From Nepenthes gracilis (lineage: Eukaryota > Streptophyta > Magnoliopsida > Caryophyllales > Nepenthaceae): a stretch of DNA of 64,000 bases. A model generated the notes under the pieces. The model did no database searches. It was not told where the DNA came from and saw only the letters and a program-made list of their open reading frames with translations. Numbering within the stretch: position 1 is the first letter of the stretch; every line of letters begins with the position of its first letter. Below, piece by piece: positions 1 through 14,340 of this stretch. The DNA lies in the NCBI GenBank assembly GCA_033239525.1, contig BSYO01000008.1:10474150-10538149 (forward strand), written 5' to 3'. The translations under genes were made by a program, and so were the position numbers.

Positions 1-3000
1 ATTTGCGACCCTTTTATATGTCTATTGAGTAATATGTCTTGGTTTGGTGATAAAAAATAAATAATCAATAATGATACTTTAATAGATATGGTAGCTGAAA
101 CCTTGGTCGTATAGGAGGAAGAATTGAGTATATTGTGATTATTTTATAAGATGATTTGGGTTAGAATCTTAGAAATTTTAATAATTTTGGCTTATAAAAT
201 AAGTAGCTGGAAGAGGTGGGGTCGGGACTTAAGTGGGTTTGAACATGATAGTAAATCACCATTCTACTTGATTGACTTAGAATGATAAAAAAAATAAAGC
301 CCCTAAAGTTGGACTAGTTTGTTAAATGATATTTAGTGAATGGTGACCACTTGGGATTCTAGATATTTATATTGATTTTTCAATTTCATCATTCTCTTGG
401 TTTTATTGGCATTATTCTTCGATCTGGATAAGTATATTTCTTGACACCCCATGACTAATAAAAAAATCATATGAAACTTTAAGTGAACAAAAATTTATAA
501 AATTTTAGCATAATTTATACTTTTTTAAAACTAATTCTGACTATCGTTTTAAGATGATATTTGAGATATTAAGAGCTATCGTAAATTGTACAGGTATGTT
601 ATAAGTACAATTCCTAAATGATTGAAAAAGTAATAGGACTATCATGGGATGTCAAGACCTTAAGATATTACCCAGTCGATAAAAATATAAATATAGGAGT
701 ATTAGGTCACAGTAGTAGAATAAGATTTATGGGATATCAGTATTATGTTGTTACAGTCTCATATTTGGTGAAATTTCTTAAAAACTTAAGAAAAAATCTT
801 AGTATCCCGTTATGTTCATTAGGATTTCTTACAATCTGGTATCTATCTTTCTGAACATCGAGATTATTATAGAGTTGACAATTATAATATTGTTAATTCA
901 TATCATTTATTGTGTTGTCATTGTTGACTATTTTATTAATGTAATTGATATTTATTGCTTTATTGATATTTGAGGACACTTATTATTTTTTTATATTATT
1001 TATTGTCTTGGAACTTATCTTAACAGTTGGACAACTTATATTCCATCACTATTGTCATATTTATTTCACTATTACTTTTTTATTTCACTATTACTTAGTT
1101 TTTTTCCTTTCAAAGTAGCACAAAATGGATATATCTAACACTATGGTTGGAGAAAGAGTTGTAGACCTTAGTGTCTTCTAGTGTCTAACTAGTGATATTT
1201 TTATTTGTTTTATGACATAAAAAAATCCATTCAGTACTAATTTTTTGTTTAATGGTTTCTAAGGCTATGTTTATCTTTGAGTTTTGAATGCATTAGGTAT
1301 TTTAATTATTAGAGGTCGTATTCATCTTTATACTATGAGATAGTTTATATTTTTGAGATTTATGATTTTTTTGTATGGTTGGATCTGGTCAATGATCATG
1401 GGCCCTATCTAGGTTGCCATTGCACCCATCTCTCGTCTCTTACCCTTCCTCCATTGTTCCGCCTCTCCACCCAACTCTTATGTAGCAAGGTGAGTCTTAT
1501 CCACCCACAAACAAGCAATAGCATGAAAAACTTTCTCCAAATGGGGAATCCAAGTCTCAACCTTCAATTTATTGTCATACAACATGTTATTGTCACATCT
1601 TCGTCTTAAAAATATTAAAATTAATTTATTTATTAATTTATAACTATCTTAAATTTAGTTTTAGATTAAATCTAAAATTTAATTTTTTTATTCCACAAAT
1701 TTAAGCCCAAACCTAAAATTTATCTTATTCATTAATCCAAATAATAATGATAATTATGATCAAATCATACAATCTAGAAATCATGCTTGAAAGTGACCAA
1801 ATATTGATAGCTAAATGATCTAAAACATACATAAAAAAATATCTCAACTAAAAAAATAAAATATTAAAATTAAGTTTAACCGAAAATTCTATTTAAACTT
1901 AAATATTATTATTATCATCATCATTAATAAAAAGATTTTTGAATAGTCTTCTCTCAATTTAAACTTCCTACAAGATAATTCGAGTCTACTAATTTAAAGG
2001 GTTAGCAAAAACAAAAGAGATAATGAGTTTAATATTTAGGAAGGCATATACATATGTTGATATATATCAACAAAACTTAATAATACAATGACATAATCAA
2101 TAAAATCATACTAACATATAATTGATAAAGATTAGTGATGATTTCACCAATCAATATAAATATTAAAGTTTGAGTTATCATTATTTTCGTATAGTCAAAA
2201 GCCATACACCATTAAGTCATGACTCTACATTTAATCTCTATGGTCATGTTTAAAGGATACTTTTCTAACCCATGAATAATATATTTCACTTTTAATGTAA
2301 TAAAAATATAATAATACATGTTTGAATATATTTTATTAATCATATATAATGGTAAATTAAAAATTTTACTCAAATATAAATACATTCTTATTTTTCTAGT
2401 GTCGAGAAACTAATTTATTTATCAAAAACAAATGTAAAGTTTTTCTTTTATTTTTCAAATATATGAGGTGTTGTCAAAATTGTAGACAAGCAGAAAGTAT
2501 TGTGTAATAATACCAACATAATTTATATAATATTTTTATCATTTTCTTACAAATAGGTAATATCTAAAAACATTTAAATAATATGATTCGCATAAAATAG
2601 GAGAATTTCACAAAACATATATTTTAATTTTATCAGTTAAAATATTATCAAATAAGGCTTCGATATACTATTTTTAGGAACTCTTTTGTGTTTGTAGAAC
2701 AAATAATGAAGCTGATGTAACACACTAGGAAGAATCTTTTCATTTGATTTAGTGACATGTTTTTCAATGTCTTGAAAATCTGAAAACATCACGTTTGGTG
2801 ATGAGTAAAACCTTTTATAACACCGAACCTTCTGATGGGTATAAATAAAAACATGTTTATGAAAGTTTGAATTTTCTTGATTTTGCATGACACTTTTTTC
2901 AGGAAAATATTTTTCTTAATGCAAATATTAATTTATTTTACAGAAATATAAGCTCAAATTATACGTTTTTTAAATAAAGGAATTTTCAAATATATTCTGC

Positions 3001-3050
3001 CACAATTTTTCAGGTGTTTTTTTTTTAATATAACATTTTACTTTGTTACA
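1..3050. other. AT-rich intergenic DNA, no gene recognised
   Basis: About 3 kb of AT-rich DNA. The only open frames are short (under about 85 codons), have no recognisable domain and lie in low-complexity sequence. I see no splice-supported gene, RNA gene or clear transposon end. The stretch around 2280-2460 weakly recalls the AT-rich dispersed repeat found later in the window, but I cannot align it convincingly by eye. Confidence 0.6.
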
Positions 3051-3059
3051 ACCCATGAA

Positions 3060-3314
3060 ATACATAGGGTTAATTTTGCTTGGACAGGATTTTCGAGCCA
3101 AATCAATGAAAAATAGTGTGAACCCGAGTCAAATCACAATAAGGTGCTTTGATTTCCCATGGCTAGAATTAGGAGGTCTCAGATTCAGAACAAGCTATTA
3201 CCTCCAATGATATTCGAAAAGACTCCACTGGCATTGTCTAGCAAATCAAAGGGACAGTGACCAAGCTACAAGCAGTCGGGTTTGGGGTCTCTAAAAAGGT
3301 ACCGAGTAAAGATC
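3060..3314 (-). other. probable 3' UTR of RPL23
   Basis: Directly downstream of the RPL23 stop codon on the minus strand. Base composition stays clearly higher in GC than the AT-rich DNA to the left and falls off near 3060, consistent with a transcribed 3' UTR of about 250 nt. No clean AATAAA signal was found, so the 3' end is an estimate from composition only. Confidence 0.4.
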
Positions 3315-6160
<2,846 letters not shown>

Positions 6161-6260
6161 NNNNNNNNNNNNNNNNNNNNNNNNNNNNNNNNNNNNNNNN
6201 NNNNNNNNNNNNNNNNNNNNNNNNNNNNNNNNNNNNNNNNNNNNNNNNNNNNNNNNNNNN
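6161..6260. other. assembly gap (100 N)
   Basis: Exactly 100 undetermined bases, the conventional length for a gap of unknown size. It sits between RPL23 intron 1 and a likely promoter or 5' UTR, so the first exon of RPL23 is probably inside it. Confidence 0.98.
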
Positions 6261-6470
6261 CACAATAGAGCATAAAGAAATGACTTTGAGAGAGAGAAAA
6301 GCTCATCAAAATTCTGTTGGAAGAAGTTTGGGTTTCAAAAACATAATATATATATATATATATATATAGCCAAAAATGAGTTCAAAAATAATGAGCCGTT
6401 AGACACAAAGACCCACGTCGCTCGAGTGCGTGGCGAGTGTGGGTTAGGTTTAGGAGACTTCGGGTGCGGG
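6261..6470 (-). promoter_or_regulatory. candidate RPL23 promoter and 5' UTR
   Basis: Read on the minus strand toward the gap: a CCTAAACCTAACCC motif (6433-6448 region), related to but not identical with the plant telo-box AAACCCTAA common upstream of ribosomal protein genes; then an (AT)n run at about 6342-6368 that could act as a TATA region; then pyrimidine-rich CTTTTCTCTCTCTC near 6285-6302, which would fit a 5' UTR. Assignment depends on the gap being small; no transcript evidence is available. Confidence 0.35.
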
Positions 6471-7180
6471 CGCTCGAGTGCAAACGATTCATTAAATGTG
6501 CTTCCTTTGCGCTTCGGGCGCTCACCGCGTGCACGCGGTATGGGGTGCGCCTAGATGGCGTCTCAGGAGCCCAGTAGGCGCCGATTCCAAGAGAGGCTGA
6601 AACAGAGAATAATGCGGCATGAACGTTGAGATATGATGATAACGATCCGCTAGCATGAAGTAGTTGAAAGTCTTCTAAGTACGAGTGATGTTGCAGATAA
6701 TCGAACGCCCCCACGAAGTCACGGAATGTGCCAATACACAAAGCGACTAATAATATTGATTAATATATAAGAGGTCTTATTATCAATGGTGTCCTAAAAA
6801 TAGCTGAAAAGTATCCCATAGTTCTAGTTATAACGAAGAAATAAAATTTTAGACTTAGAAAAACGTAAAATAAACCAAAAATACCTATGATCATACTTTC
6901 AATTTTTATAAAAATTAAATTTTGGCCAATATTAAATAATACCCTTTATGTAGTTATTTTATTAATTTTTAATATTATATATAATATTAAATAGATATTG
7001 ATATTATAAAAAGTTAAAATATAATTATTTTTAATATTTTTTTTAAAAAAATTATTATTAAATTTTAATCCAATAATTTTTTAAAAGATGTAAAATTTTC
7101 ATTTATAGGCACAGTTAATTATATCACTCCAAAGGGATATAAATCCATAGCACTTATTCTAAAGATATATAATCACTTTT
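6471..7180. other. spacer, no gene recognised
   Basis: 6471-6740 is moderately GC-rich with one short open frame on the minus strand that I cannot relate to any family. 6740-7180 is AT-rich and featureless up to the point where the R repeat begins. Confidence 0.5.
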
Positions 7181-7713
7181 AATATACACTTAATTTGATT
7201 GTTTATTAAACTATATAATTATTTTATATCTTTTAATAATTAATTGACACCGAAAATATTTTAATTTTTTAAAAAACAGAAATGTTAACACAAATACTCT
7301 TATATGTATACTACTTATTTTAATATATATATATTTTAAATATTTGATTTGTTTTGGAAAAATAATTTGAGGATATTTATTTTAAATATGAATGTAATAG
7401 GATATATTTAAATATATTTCATTAATTTTTTATAATGGTTATTATTTAGTTAGAAATAAAAATTTTATATTAAAAACTAAATGTACAAATTTTTCCTAAA
7501 ATCTAAAAAAAAATTATCTTTATCAAATTTAACATAGTTTCCACGATAATATTTACAAATAAAGGACATACAAGAACACATGTACAAAGATTTTATAATT
7601 TTAATATAATATGCATAAATTTAATATATAAGTTTTTAAATTCTCATGAAATATGAATCAAACTAACATGTATAAAAAAAATATAATTAAATAAAATAAA
7701 TAATCATCATATG
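7181..7713 (+). repeat. R repeat copy 1 (left part), target of Tat-1
   Basis: AT-rich sequence nearly identical, apart from scattered substitutions, to 16815-17355 and recognisably similar to 55316-55653. It ends in ATATG at 7709-7713, where the Tat-1 LTR starts. The same ATATG is where the solo LTR is inserted in copy 2. The R family has at least five copies in this window and its own identity is unknown. Confidence 0.85.
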
Positions 7714-8692
7714 TGTTGCGTCCCTGGATCCGAACTTCTAACAGATTCGGATGATCCTCTTGTCGTGACTCCGACTCCGTTCTCTGAGTTGGATCCTATA
7801 CACCACTAAACAAAACAGGAGGTCAGTGTATTGGCAGAATGTTGTCCCACCGAAAACACTCCGACGTTCAAGCCAGTAAAATAGTCTTCGAAAGAAAGAA
7901 ACTGAAATTGAGAGAAATAAAGGGACAATGAGAGTATTTTTTCCAGATGTAAGAGAGACGTGAGGTCTTCTTGAATCTAGAATGTGGTAAGGCAGTAAAC
8001 GGCCGTGAAGGGCTTGCTTGTTTTCCTTAGGGTTCTTTTGGTGAATGTGTTTTGCGGCGAGAGCTTGGCGGATTCCGAGGAGTTTGATGTCTCGAGAGTG
8101 TAATTGAAAGCGTAGTTCAAGAGCGTCAATGAAAGTGTACCTTGAATGGTGAATCAAGGGTTTCTTTTATGGTTGAGAGGACGATCCTCCTTCTTTGGAA
8201 AGAGTGATTGCCCCCGTGATCTGCTGGCTGGCTTGCATTTGGGAGTAGGCGCCAGTTGCCAAGCCATGCAAGATAGTTTCCTTCTGAGGCGGCCAATATC
8301 TTTCCAAACTGGATGCTTTCCTTCTATGCATGTTACCGTTGGAGAGCTCAGGTTGGCAAGGATTTGGGAAAATCTGGCGCCTTCCTTATGTGAAGGGCGC
8401 CAATATTGTCAATATCCCTTTTGGTGCCAACTGGGACCATGAAAAATCCTTGGAAAGCCGTTGTTGGCCTTTTGATAATTCGTGGGCTTAAACGGACCAG
8501 GTCCATTACTGTAGAAAGGCCTCCTTTGGGCCCAAAGTGCAGCACGCGGACGGTCAACGTTGGAGTTGACCGTCTGCGTCCTGGGCCTTTTAGCTCTTGG
8601 GCCTATTTTCCTTCTGGGCCGTTAAAGTGTTGACCGTTATTTTGGGCCCCCGTTGACTATTCGGGGCCAGCCTATTTCTGGCACACCCATCA
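7714..8692 (-). repeat. Tat-1 3' LTR
   Basis: 979 bp from TGTTGCGTCCC to CACCCATCA as read on +. It aligns along its length with the solo LTR at 17356-18363, differing at roughly one base in ten by eye, many of them transitions. Several TTGAC (W-box core) motifs cluster at 8555-8660. Orientation is fixed by the purine tract that borders its right end. Confidence 0.88.
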
Positions 8693-8711
8693 CTAGCCCC
8701 CATGCTTGTGG
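8693..8711 (-). other. Tat-1 polypurine tract
   Basis: On the minus strand CAAGCATGGGGGCTAG abuts the LTR terminus TGATGGG. The same position in Tat-2 (20553-20571) reads ATAGGAGCTAG and in Tat-3 (57325-57342) TATGGAGGGATAG. This is the plus-strand primer expected just upstream of a 3' LTR, and it shows all three elements point leftward. Confidence 0.75.
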
Positions 8712-9315
8712 CCAGAAATCTGGCCTCCAGAATGCTCATGATGGGATGCCCTTCCCTGCTCGAGGGATCTCATGGAACTTCGTGAAAGGCGTGAAGGAGA
8801 GTTTGACCAGAATCGTTGACCGTCTTGGTCAATTCCAGAACCCCAGGCTGTGGCCATGCCCGCCAATTCCGGAGAATCGAGAATTGGCCCGTCTGGCCAA
8901 TTAGAAGAACAAATGTGTCGATCTGGTCAATTCCGAGTCGGTATTAACGTCTTGATCAATTTGAAGCACCCGGAATGTTGATCGGCCTGACACCCCCGAG
9001 CACGGGAACTATTGACCGTGTTGGCCACCTTCGATGCGTTTACGCCCGATCTTTAGTCGGTTTAAAGGGTAGAAAGCGACACATGTCTCCCTTTGGTTGG
9101 GCGGAGATTCTGGCCATTAATGTGCCAGAGATCCATTCTTTTGCTGGGTCAAGTAGGGAGGCGACATGTGGCAGGACTGACGGCGTCCTTAATGAGGGGT
9201 TTCATGCTTGGCGCTTAAGTTTTCTTTCCGTAATTTGAAATCGTTTATGCCTTGAAATTGGTCTTTTCCATTCCAACTCTTGGACCGCTTTAAAAAAACC
9301 TAACTACATGTAACC
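8693..9315. other. Tat-1 3' UTR with degenerate W-box minisatellite
   Basis: Region between the polypurine tract and the antisense ORF. 8815-8985 holds decayed repeats with the words GTTGACCGTCTTGGTCAATTCC, GGCCAATTA and TCTGGTCAATTCCGAG, the equivalent of the cleaner 56-bp array in Tat-2. A sequence GCGACACATGTC near 9078 resembles the conserved ACACGTGTCA block that precedes the ORF in Tat-2 and Tat-3 (a G-box-like motif). Confidence 0.5.
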
Positions 9316-11040
9316 ATGGATTCCGCAGCCGATTTTGCCTCCGTTCTGAGAGAAAGTGACGTCAAAGCTCTGTGCGTCGAATTCAATATTCCGAAGGAGA
9401 TTGCCTGGAGAGTTCCGAGCAAGGACGACAGGGCCTATGCTCCACCGGAGGGGCATATTATAGTTTACGAGGCCCATCTGAGGAGCGGCCTCCGCCTGCC
9501 GTTGCCGGAGGAACTGGAGTCGATCATAAAGGCTCTGCGAGTACCCATTGCCCAACTTCACGCCAACGCCATGAGGTATCTCTGCACTATGTGCATTTTT
9601 GCTCGAAAACTTGGCCAGAAGTTTAAGATGTCCGGCGTTAGGGTTTTGCTCAAAGTAAACCAGGGGGTGAGTGGATATCGCTCTCCCCCCAAACCGGAAT
9701 AAAAATTAATAAAGCCATTCACAACTCGTTGAAGAACTGGAAGAACCAGTTCTTCTTCGTGAGGGTGGGGACCAACTGGCCCATCGCGAAAGAGTGGGGC
9801 CAGGTTCCGAAGGCGTACTTCGGGACACCGTCCCCAGAGGAGTGGGCGGCCTACGCGTGGCTGACGAAGGCGATGAAGGAGAACCCCGACGATTTTAATC
9901 GGGACCTTTTGGTTTCTCTAGAGGGAACGAGGAAAGCGAACTGGGGTCTGCCCTCCCCAGTTAGAAAACCTATGCCACCCGTGAGGATGACGAACCCGGA
10001 GGATTCAAAGGGCATCCTCATCCGTATGCAGCCCACAGATGAAGGTTTTATTGGTCCGCTACCAGAGAAGGTGTAGGAGACACCTTTATCGTCGTCGTCC
10101 TTTATCGTCTACGTGGCAGTCGGGATCTGCGGCGGGGCCGGCAGCACCGCGAGCCTTGAAAAGACCTACGAGGATTGGCCAGCGGACTCAGGAGTCGTCT
10201 TGGCATAGCCAGCGCCGCAAGAGGTTCCTGGTGTTGAATCGATGGGATCTTTTGAGGAACCAACCTACGAGTCGGTGACGGCTACGCAGACTTCTACTGT
10301 GGAGCCAACAACGAGGCTTGACTCTTTAGCAACTGCTCCAGAGGCCGCTAGAGAGGAGCCTGCAGCAGCTACTCCAGAGGCTGCAAGAGAGGAGCCCGCT
10401 GCCGCCACTCTGGAGCCTGCAAGAGAGGAGTCTGCGGTTGCCATGGGTGATACTGATGCATTCCTAGATCGCATTTTGGACGAGGCAGCGGCGAGCCTGG
10501 CGCGAGAGGATGCTCCTAGTCTACCGCCACCTGGTCCACCGCCAACAGGGCCAGGTCTAGAGTCCAGGCCTGTGAGGCCCTCGAGGAAGATTTACGAGGT
10601 ATGATTCCTGTAATGGCCTTTTTGCACTTCTTTCTTCATTGTATTTATAACTTACACTTCGCTGTTGTCTTGTGCAGTCGATGAGGTTGATCTCTGCCTT
10701 CTCCCGGGAGGTGGAGCAACGCGATCATATAATTGTGGATAGAGATGCGGAGATCACCTGGTTGGAGGCTAGGCTGGGTGCTTCTGGAGGGGACCTCCGC
10801 GAGCAGACTACTGCCCTTGAGGCCGTCTTGGCGGGCATGGAGACTGAGAACGCTGAGCTAAAGGCTGAGGTTGCCCGTTTGAAAGAGGAGGAAGACCGAA
10901 GCAAGGCCAACAAGAAGCGGCTTGCTGATCGGATATCCACCCTGAAGAACGAGCTGGGTCTCCGAATTCGCCCCCACGAGCTTGAGGGCATGATGCACGC
11001 CCGGATATTTGAGGGGGTCCAGGTCTATCGGCATCCGTGA
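9316..11040 (+). pseudogene. antisense ORF of Tat-1 (putative gypsy-type transposon domain plus coiled coil), one intron
   Basis: An extra ORF on the strand opposite gag-pol. Exon 1 is 9316-10598, intron 10599-10677 (GTATGA...GTGCAG, phase 0), exon 2 10678-11040; about 548 codons. The first 130 residues, with SDVKALCVEFNIPKEI, PPEGHIIVYEAHL and HANAMRYLC, followed by KNWKNQFFFVRVG, resemble the plant putative gypsy-type transposon domain (Pfam Transposase_28 type) as I recall it. The middle is Ala/Glu/Pro-rich with three near-identical AREEPAAAT units. Exon 2 (METENAELKAEVARLKEEED) is a heptad coiled coil. Damage is light: one frameshift in a G run near 9663 and stops at 10074-10076 and 10206-10208. 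Start chosen at 9316 because Tat-2 and Tat-3 have an ATG at the equivalent place. Function unknown; antisense extra ORFs of this kind are known from Tat elements. Confidence 0.75.
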
Positions 11041-11711
11041 GGTTGATTGATCCTGACTTCCCCGTTCAGTTCCTTCATTTAGGAAACCGCGGGGTGCAGC
11101 ACAAGGACGATCTCGAGGAGGAGGAGCCCGGGACAGTCAAAGGCGGCCGCCGCCTCCTTAGCTTTTTGTTTTTGGTACTTGTGTAATCGTATAAGACAAT
11201 TAAAGCAATAAAATAGGAATTCTTTTCCGTTGGTGTCCGTTGATCTTTACTGCTTTTTGTGTTTGTATGAGATGTCACACAGGGCTGCCAACTGAGTTGG
11301 CCGGTGACCATTACTGGGCTACCTAAGGAGCTAAGTTCCTAGGCTTGGCAGGTGGTTGTGTTAACCAGCCCTGCGGTGCTGCCCAAGTGGTAACTTGGAC
11401 AGCCAACGTTGGAGAAGAAACACTTCTCGTCGCTGCTTGATCACGCTATCCTCTCGTAGAGAGGGTTATCGCATGGGGCTGCCAACCTGGTTGGCTGGCT
11501 GCCTAAGCAGTGAAGTCCTTAGCTGCCTAAGGAGTAAAGTCTTTAAGCAGGGCCAGTGGTTGTGTTAACCAGCCTGGTGGCGCCGTACAAGTGATGAATT
11601 GGGCAGCCAATGTTGGAGAAGAAATGCTTCTCCCTTCGACCATCGTTACTGACGTTGCTACTCCCCGTGAGGGAGGTCGTTGCGTGTGCTGCGCTAGCCC
11701 CCTAAGGTTTT
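11040..11711. other. Tat-1 spacer between antisense ORF and minisatellite
   Basis: No ORF of note. 11270-11620 contains a two-fold repeat: GGGCTGCCAAC(T/C)...GTTGGC(C/T), CTAAGGAG(C/T)(T/A)AAGT and GGTTGTGTTAACCAGCC occur twice in order (about 11281-11410 and 11474-11605), a diverged direct duplication. Equivalent text is recognisable in Tat-2 (23085-23370) and Tat-3 (60080-60360). Confidence 0.55.
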
Positions 11712-11950
11712 CGACCGCTATTGGGCTACTTGGATGACCAAAGTTTAGTACGACCGCTGACGGGCCGCTCAGATGACTGAGGTTCGAATTAGGCCGCTTG
11801 TGGGCCACCTGGATGATCAGGGTTTAAAATAGAACACTCACGGGTCACCTGGATGACTAGGGTTTAAATACGACCGCTAATGGGCCGCTCGGATGACCGA
11901 GGTTCAAATTCGACCGCTTTTGGCCGCCTGGATGACCAAGGTTTAACGAG
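11712..11950. repeat. 40-bp minisatellite, 6 units (Tat-1)
   Basis: Units start at 11712, 11751, 11791, 11831, 11871 and 11911. Consensus is roughly CGACCGCTNATGGGCCGC followed by CTGGATGACCAGGGTTTAAAT. The same array lies in the same place in Tat-2 and Tat-3. Confidence 0.88.
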
Positions 11951-12129
11951 AGAGTGAAGACCCCCCGACTTAGGGGCAGTCTAGGTCAGGTAACCCTGCA
12001 AAGAAAGCACAGTATACATGTATGCACACAAAGACTAGGATTCTATATGCTAAGTAAACTTCTCATTTTACCAAATTAAAACAAGCACACAAATGAATGT
12101 ACACAAATGAGTGAGTGCGTACCTGGGTT

Positions 12130-13300
12130 CCCTATTGGAAGTAGCATTTGAGGTGGATCGCGTTCCATGTTAGCGGGACCAACTTTTTGTCTTAGTTTTG
12201 GAGCTTGTATGCTCCGTTTTGCAGGACGGCGGAGACCAAGAAAGGCCCTTCCCAGTTAGGGGAGAGCTTGTTGCGGCCGGCCAGCTTGCCCGTGGTCTCG
12301 ACGTCTCGTAGGACCAAGTCCCTAACGTCGAATTGCCAGGCTTTCACCTCTTTATTGTAGTACCGGGCAACTCAGTGTTGGTAGGCTGCTGTCTGTATTC
12401 TGGTGGCGTCGCGGGCTTCCTCTAACAAGTCTAAGTGCTCCCTGATTTTTTGGGAGTTAGTCTGCGGGTCGAAGGACTCCACCTTGAGACTTGGAAGCCC
12501 GATTTTGACTGGGATCACCGTCTCAGTCCTGTAACAGAGGCTGAAGGGTGTCTCATGCGTTGGTTCCTTCTGGGTTGTTGATAAGACTAGATGACGGATG
12601 GGAGCTCATCAGCCTAGGAGCCCTTGGTGTCCTCCAGCTTAGTCTTTAACCCGTGGAGTAGCATACGGTTTGTAACCTCCACTTGCCCGTTGGCTTAGGG
12701 GTATGCCACCGAAGTGTGGACCAACTTGATGCCAAGGCTGGTGCAATACTTGGTGAAGCATTTTTCCATAAATTGGGTCCCGTTGTCGGTCACTATAACC
12801 TCTGGGACTCAAACCCAAAACAATGCCCTGGCGAAGAAATTTCAGTGCATTGTGCTCCGTGATTTTTACCAGCGGGACTGCCTCGACCCACTTGGTGAAG
12901 TAGTCGATGCCCGTGATGATGAACTTTCTTTGCCCCGTGGCAATGGGAAATTGGCTGAGAATATCGAGCCCCCATTGCGCGAATGGGCAAGGAGCCTGAA
13001 GTGACTTCAGGTCAGCGGATGGCCGATGGTTAAGGTTTCCGTGAAGTTGGCAGCTTTCACATTTCTTCACAAACTCAAGCACGTCCTTTTTCATCGAGGG
13101 CCAGTAATAGCTCTCCTGCATGATCTTGAAGGCCAGGTTTTTTACGCTCGTGTATGCGCAGATCCCGAGGTGAATCCGCCGCGTGAGCCGTCTCCTCGGA
13201 GATAGACATGGAGGTAATGCAGTTGAGTATCCACGCGACACTGCCCGCCATCGACCACCGTGTACCCGGCCAGCTGTCTTTTTAACTCGTTTAGCCTTTT
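12130..13300 (-). pseudogene. Tat-1 integrase (zinc finger, core, C-terminal part)
   Basis: Minus-strand integrase that would insert the cDNA copy. In order: the end of the HHCC zinc finger (SYYWPSMKKDVLEFVKKC then ESCQLHGN), the catalytic-core start WGLDILSQFP and GIDYFTKWVEA, then after several frame changes the C-terminal conserved SPNWEGPFLV...NGAYKL...WNAIHLK at about 12130-12300. Stops and frameshifts after about residue 140 make it inactive. The finger and core read in one frame between 13241 and about 12830. Confidence 0.8.
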
Positions 13301-13439
13301 GGCATCCTCTGGGAGGTGATCCGTCAGTAAGTATTTAAGGTAGGCGTCATCCATTTTCTTTTTTGGAAATCTGCATCGCCTCCCGTTTCTCCATGCTGGG
13401 AGCATTCAGAATCTCCCTCATGTCCCTCGAGTCTGTGCA

Positions 13440-13860
13440 ATTTTCGGCGGCAACGCTGCTGTAACCGTCTGCCTTCTAGTTTTTAGTTTTGGAAACATGA
13501 ATCAGGGTCAGTTTGTTGAAACCCTGGACAGCCTCCCTTGCCTTTGCCATGTACTTGGCCAAGCAAGGGTTGTTTGCCTCAAAGTCCCCGTTAACCTCGT
13601 TGGCGATTAGTTCAGAGTCGCTTTGAATTGCCAACCTCTTAGCGGAACACTCCTTTGCTAATTGTAAGCCGGTTAACAGGGCTTCGCACTCGGCGAAGTT
13701 GTTGGTCATCGGGAAGTCAAGTTTGAGGGAATACTTAACCTCGAATCCATCAGGGGTCGTAAGGACCACCCCTGTTCCGTTGCCACTGTCCGTGGACAAT
13801 CCATCTACGTGGAGTACCCATTCTAGAACTTCATCAGGCTGTTCTGCATTTTCTATGGGC
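13440..13860 (-). pseudogene. Tat-1 second (archaeal-type) RNase H
   Basis: Minus-strand domain reading STDSGNGTGVVLTTPDGFEV, NNFAECEALLTGLQLAKE, AIQSDSELIANEVNG. The Glu in AECEALL and Asp in QSDSEL fit the RNase H active-site pattern. It follows a separate gypsy RNase H next to RT; two RNase H domains in one pol are characteristic of the Tat lineage. One frame is open from 13799 to 13476; the N-terminal strand before 13799 is out of frame. Confidence 0.78.
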
Positions 13861-13879
13861 TATTCTCGTGGAATTGTGG

Positions 13880-14340
13880 TCGTGGTCCCACAATGAAGTG
13901 ACCAGAGCACTCTTTTTATAGTAGGTCTGGGCACGAATTGATGTCAAACTCACCCAGTCGATAGCCCACTTCACCGGCCTCGTCGAAAACGCTCGGGTTT
14001 ACGTAGTATACCTTTCATTACCGGGCCGGTCGTGATGACCACTATGCAATATGTCCAGCACGGCCTCAACTTTCGCCAAAACAAGATAAGTGCTAGGGCT
14101 TTTTTCCGCACGATAACCGCATTTACCGGCACGATCAATGTTTTGCTCACATAGTAGACCGGCTGCTAGATATCGGATTCCTAGCGCACAAGGATGGAGC
14201 TGAGGGACACTTCTGACACCGCCAGGTAAAGGTATAACTCCTCTCCGTCTTTGGGTGACGCTAGCAATGGTGGGCTGGCCAAATACTGCTTCAATTCATT
14301 GTAGGCGGTTTGACAAATCAATGATCCACCAAATCCATTG
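13880..14340 (-). pseudogene. Tat-1 first (gypsy-type) RNase H, degenerate
   Basis: Minus-strand remnants between RT and the second RNase H. The string PVYYVSKTLIVP near 14110-14160 matches the conserved VYYVSKTL of gypsy RNase H and aligns with the better-preserved Tat-3 domain (62789-63064). Frames are broken; recognised by this motif and by position only. Confidence 0.55.

Noticed and set aside
618..854. 78-codon open frame on + near the left end
   Set aside because: No recognisable domain, AT-rich composition and no splice or promoter support; open by chance.
6382..6741. 119-codon minus frame right of the gap
   Set aside because: No similarity I recognise; it covers the likely RPL23 promoter and an AT microsatellite.
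13699..13896. Open + strand frames across 12.6-16.5 kb (e.g. 13699-13896, 14255-14653, 16138-16512)
   Set aside because: Antisense shadows of Tat-1 gag-pol; motifs occur only on the minus strand.
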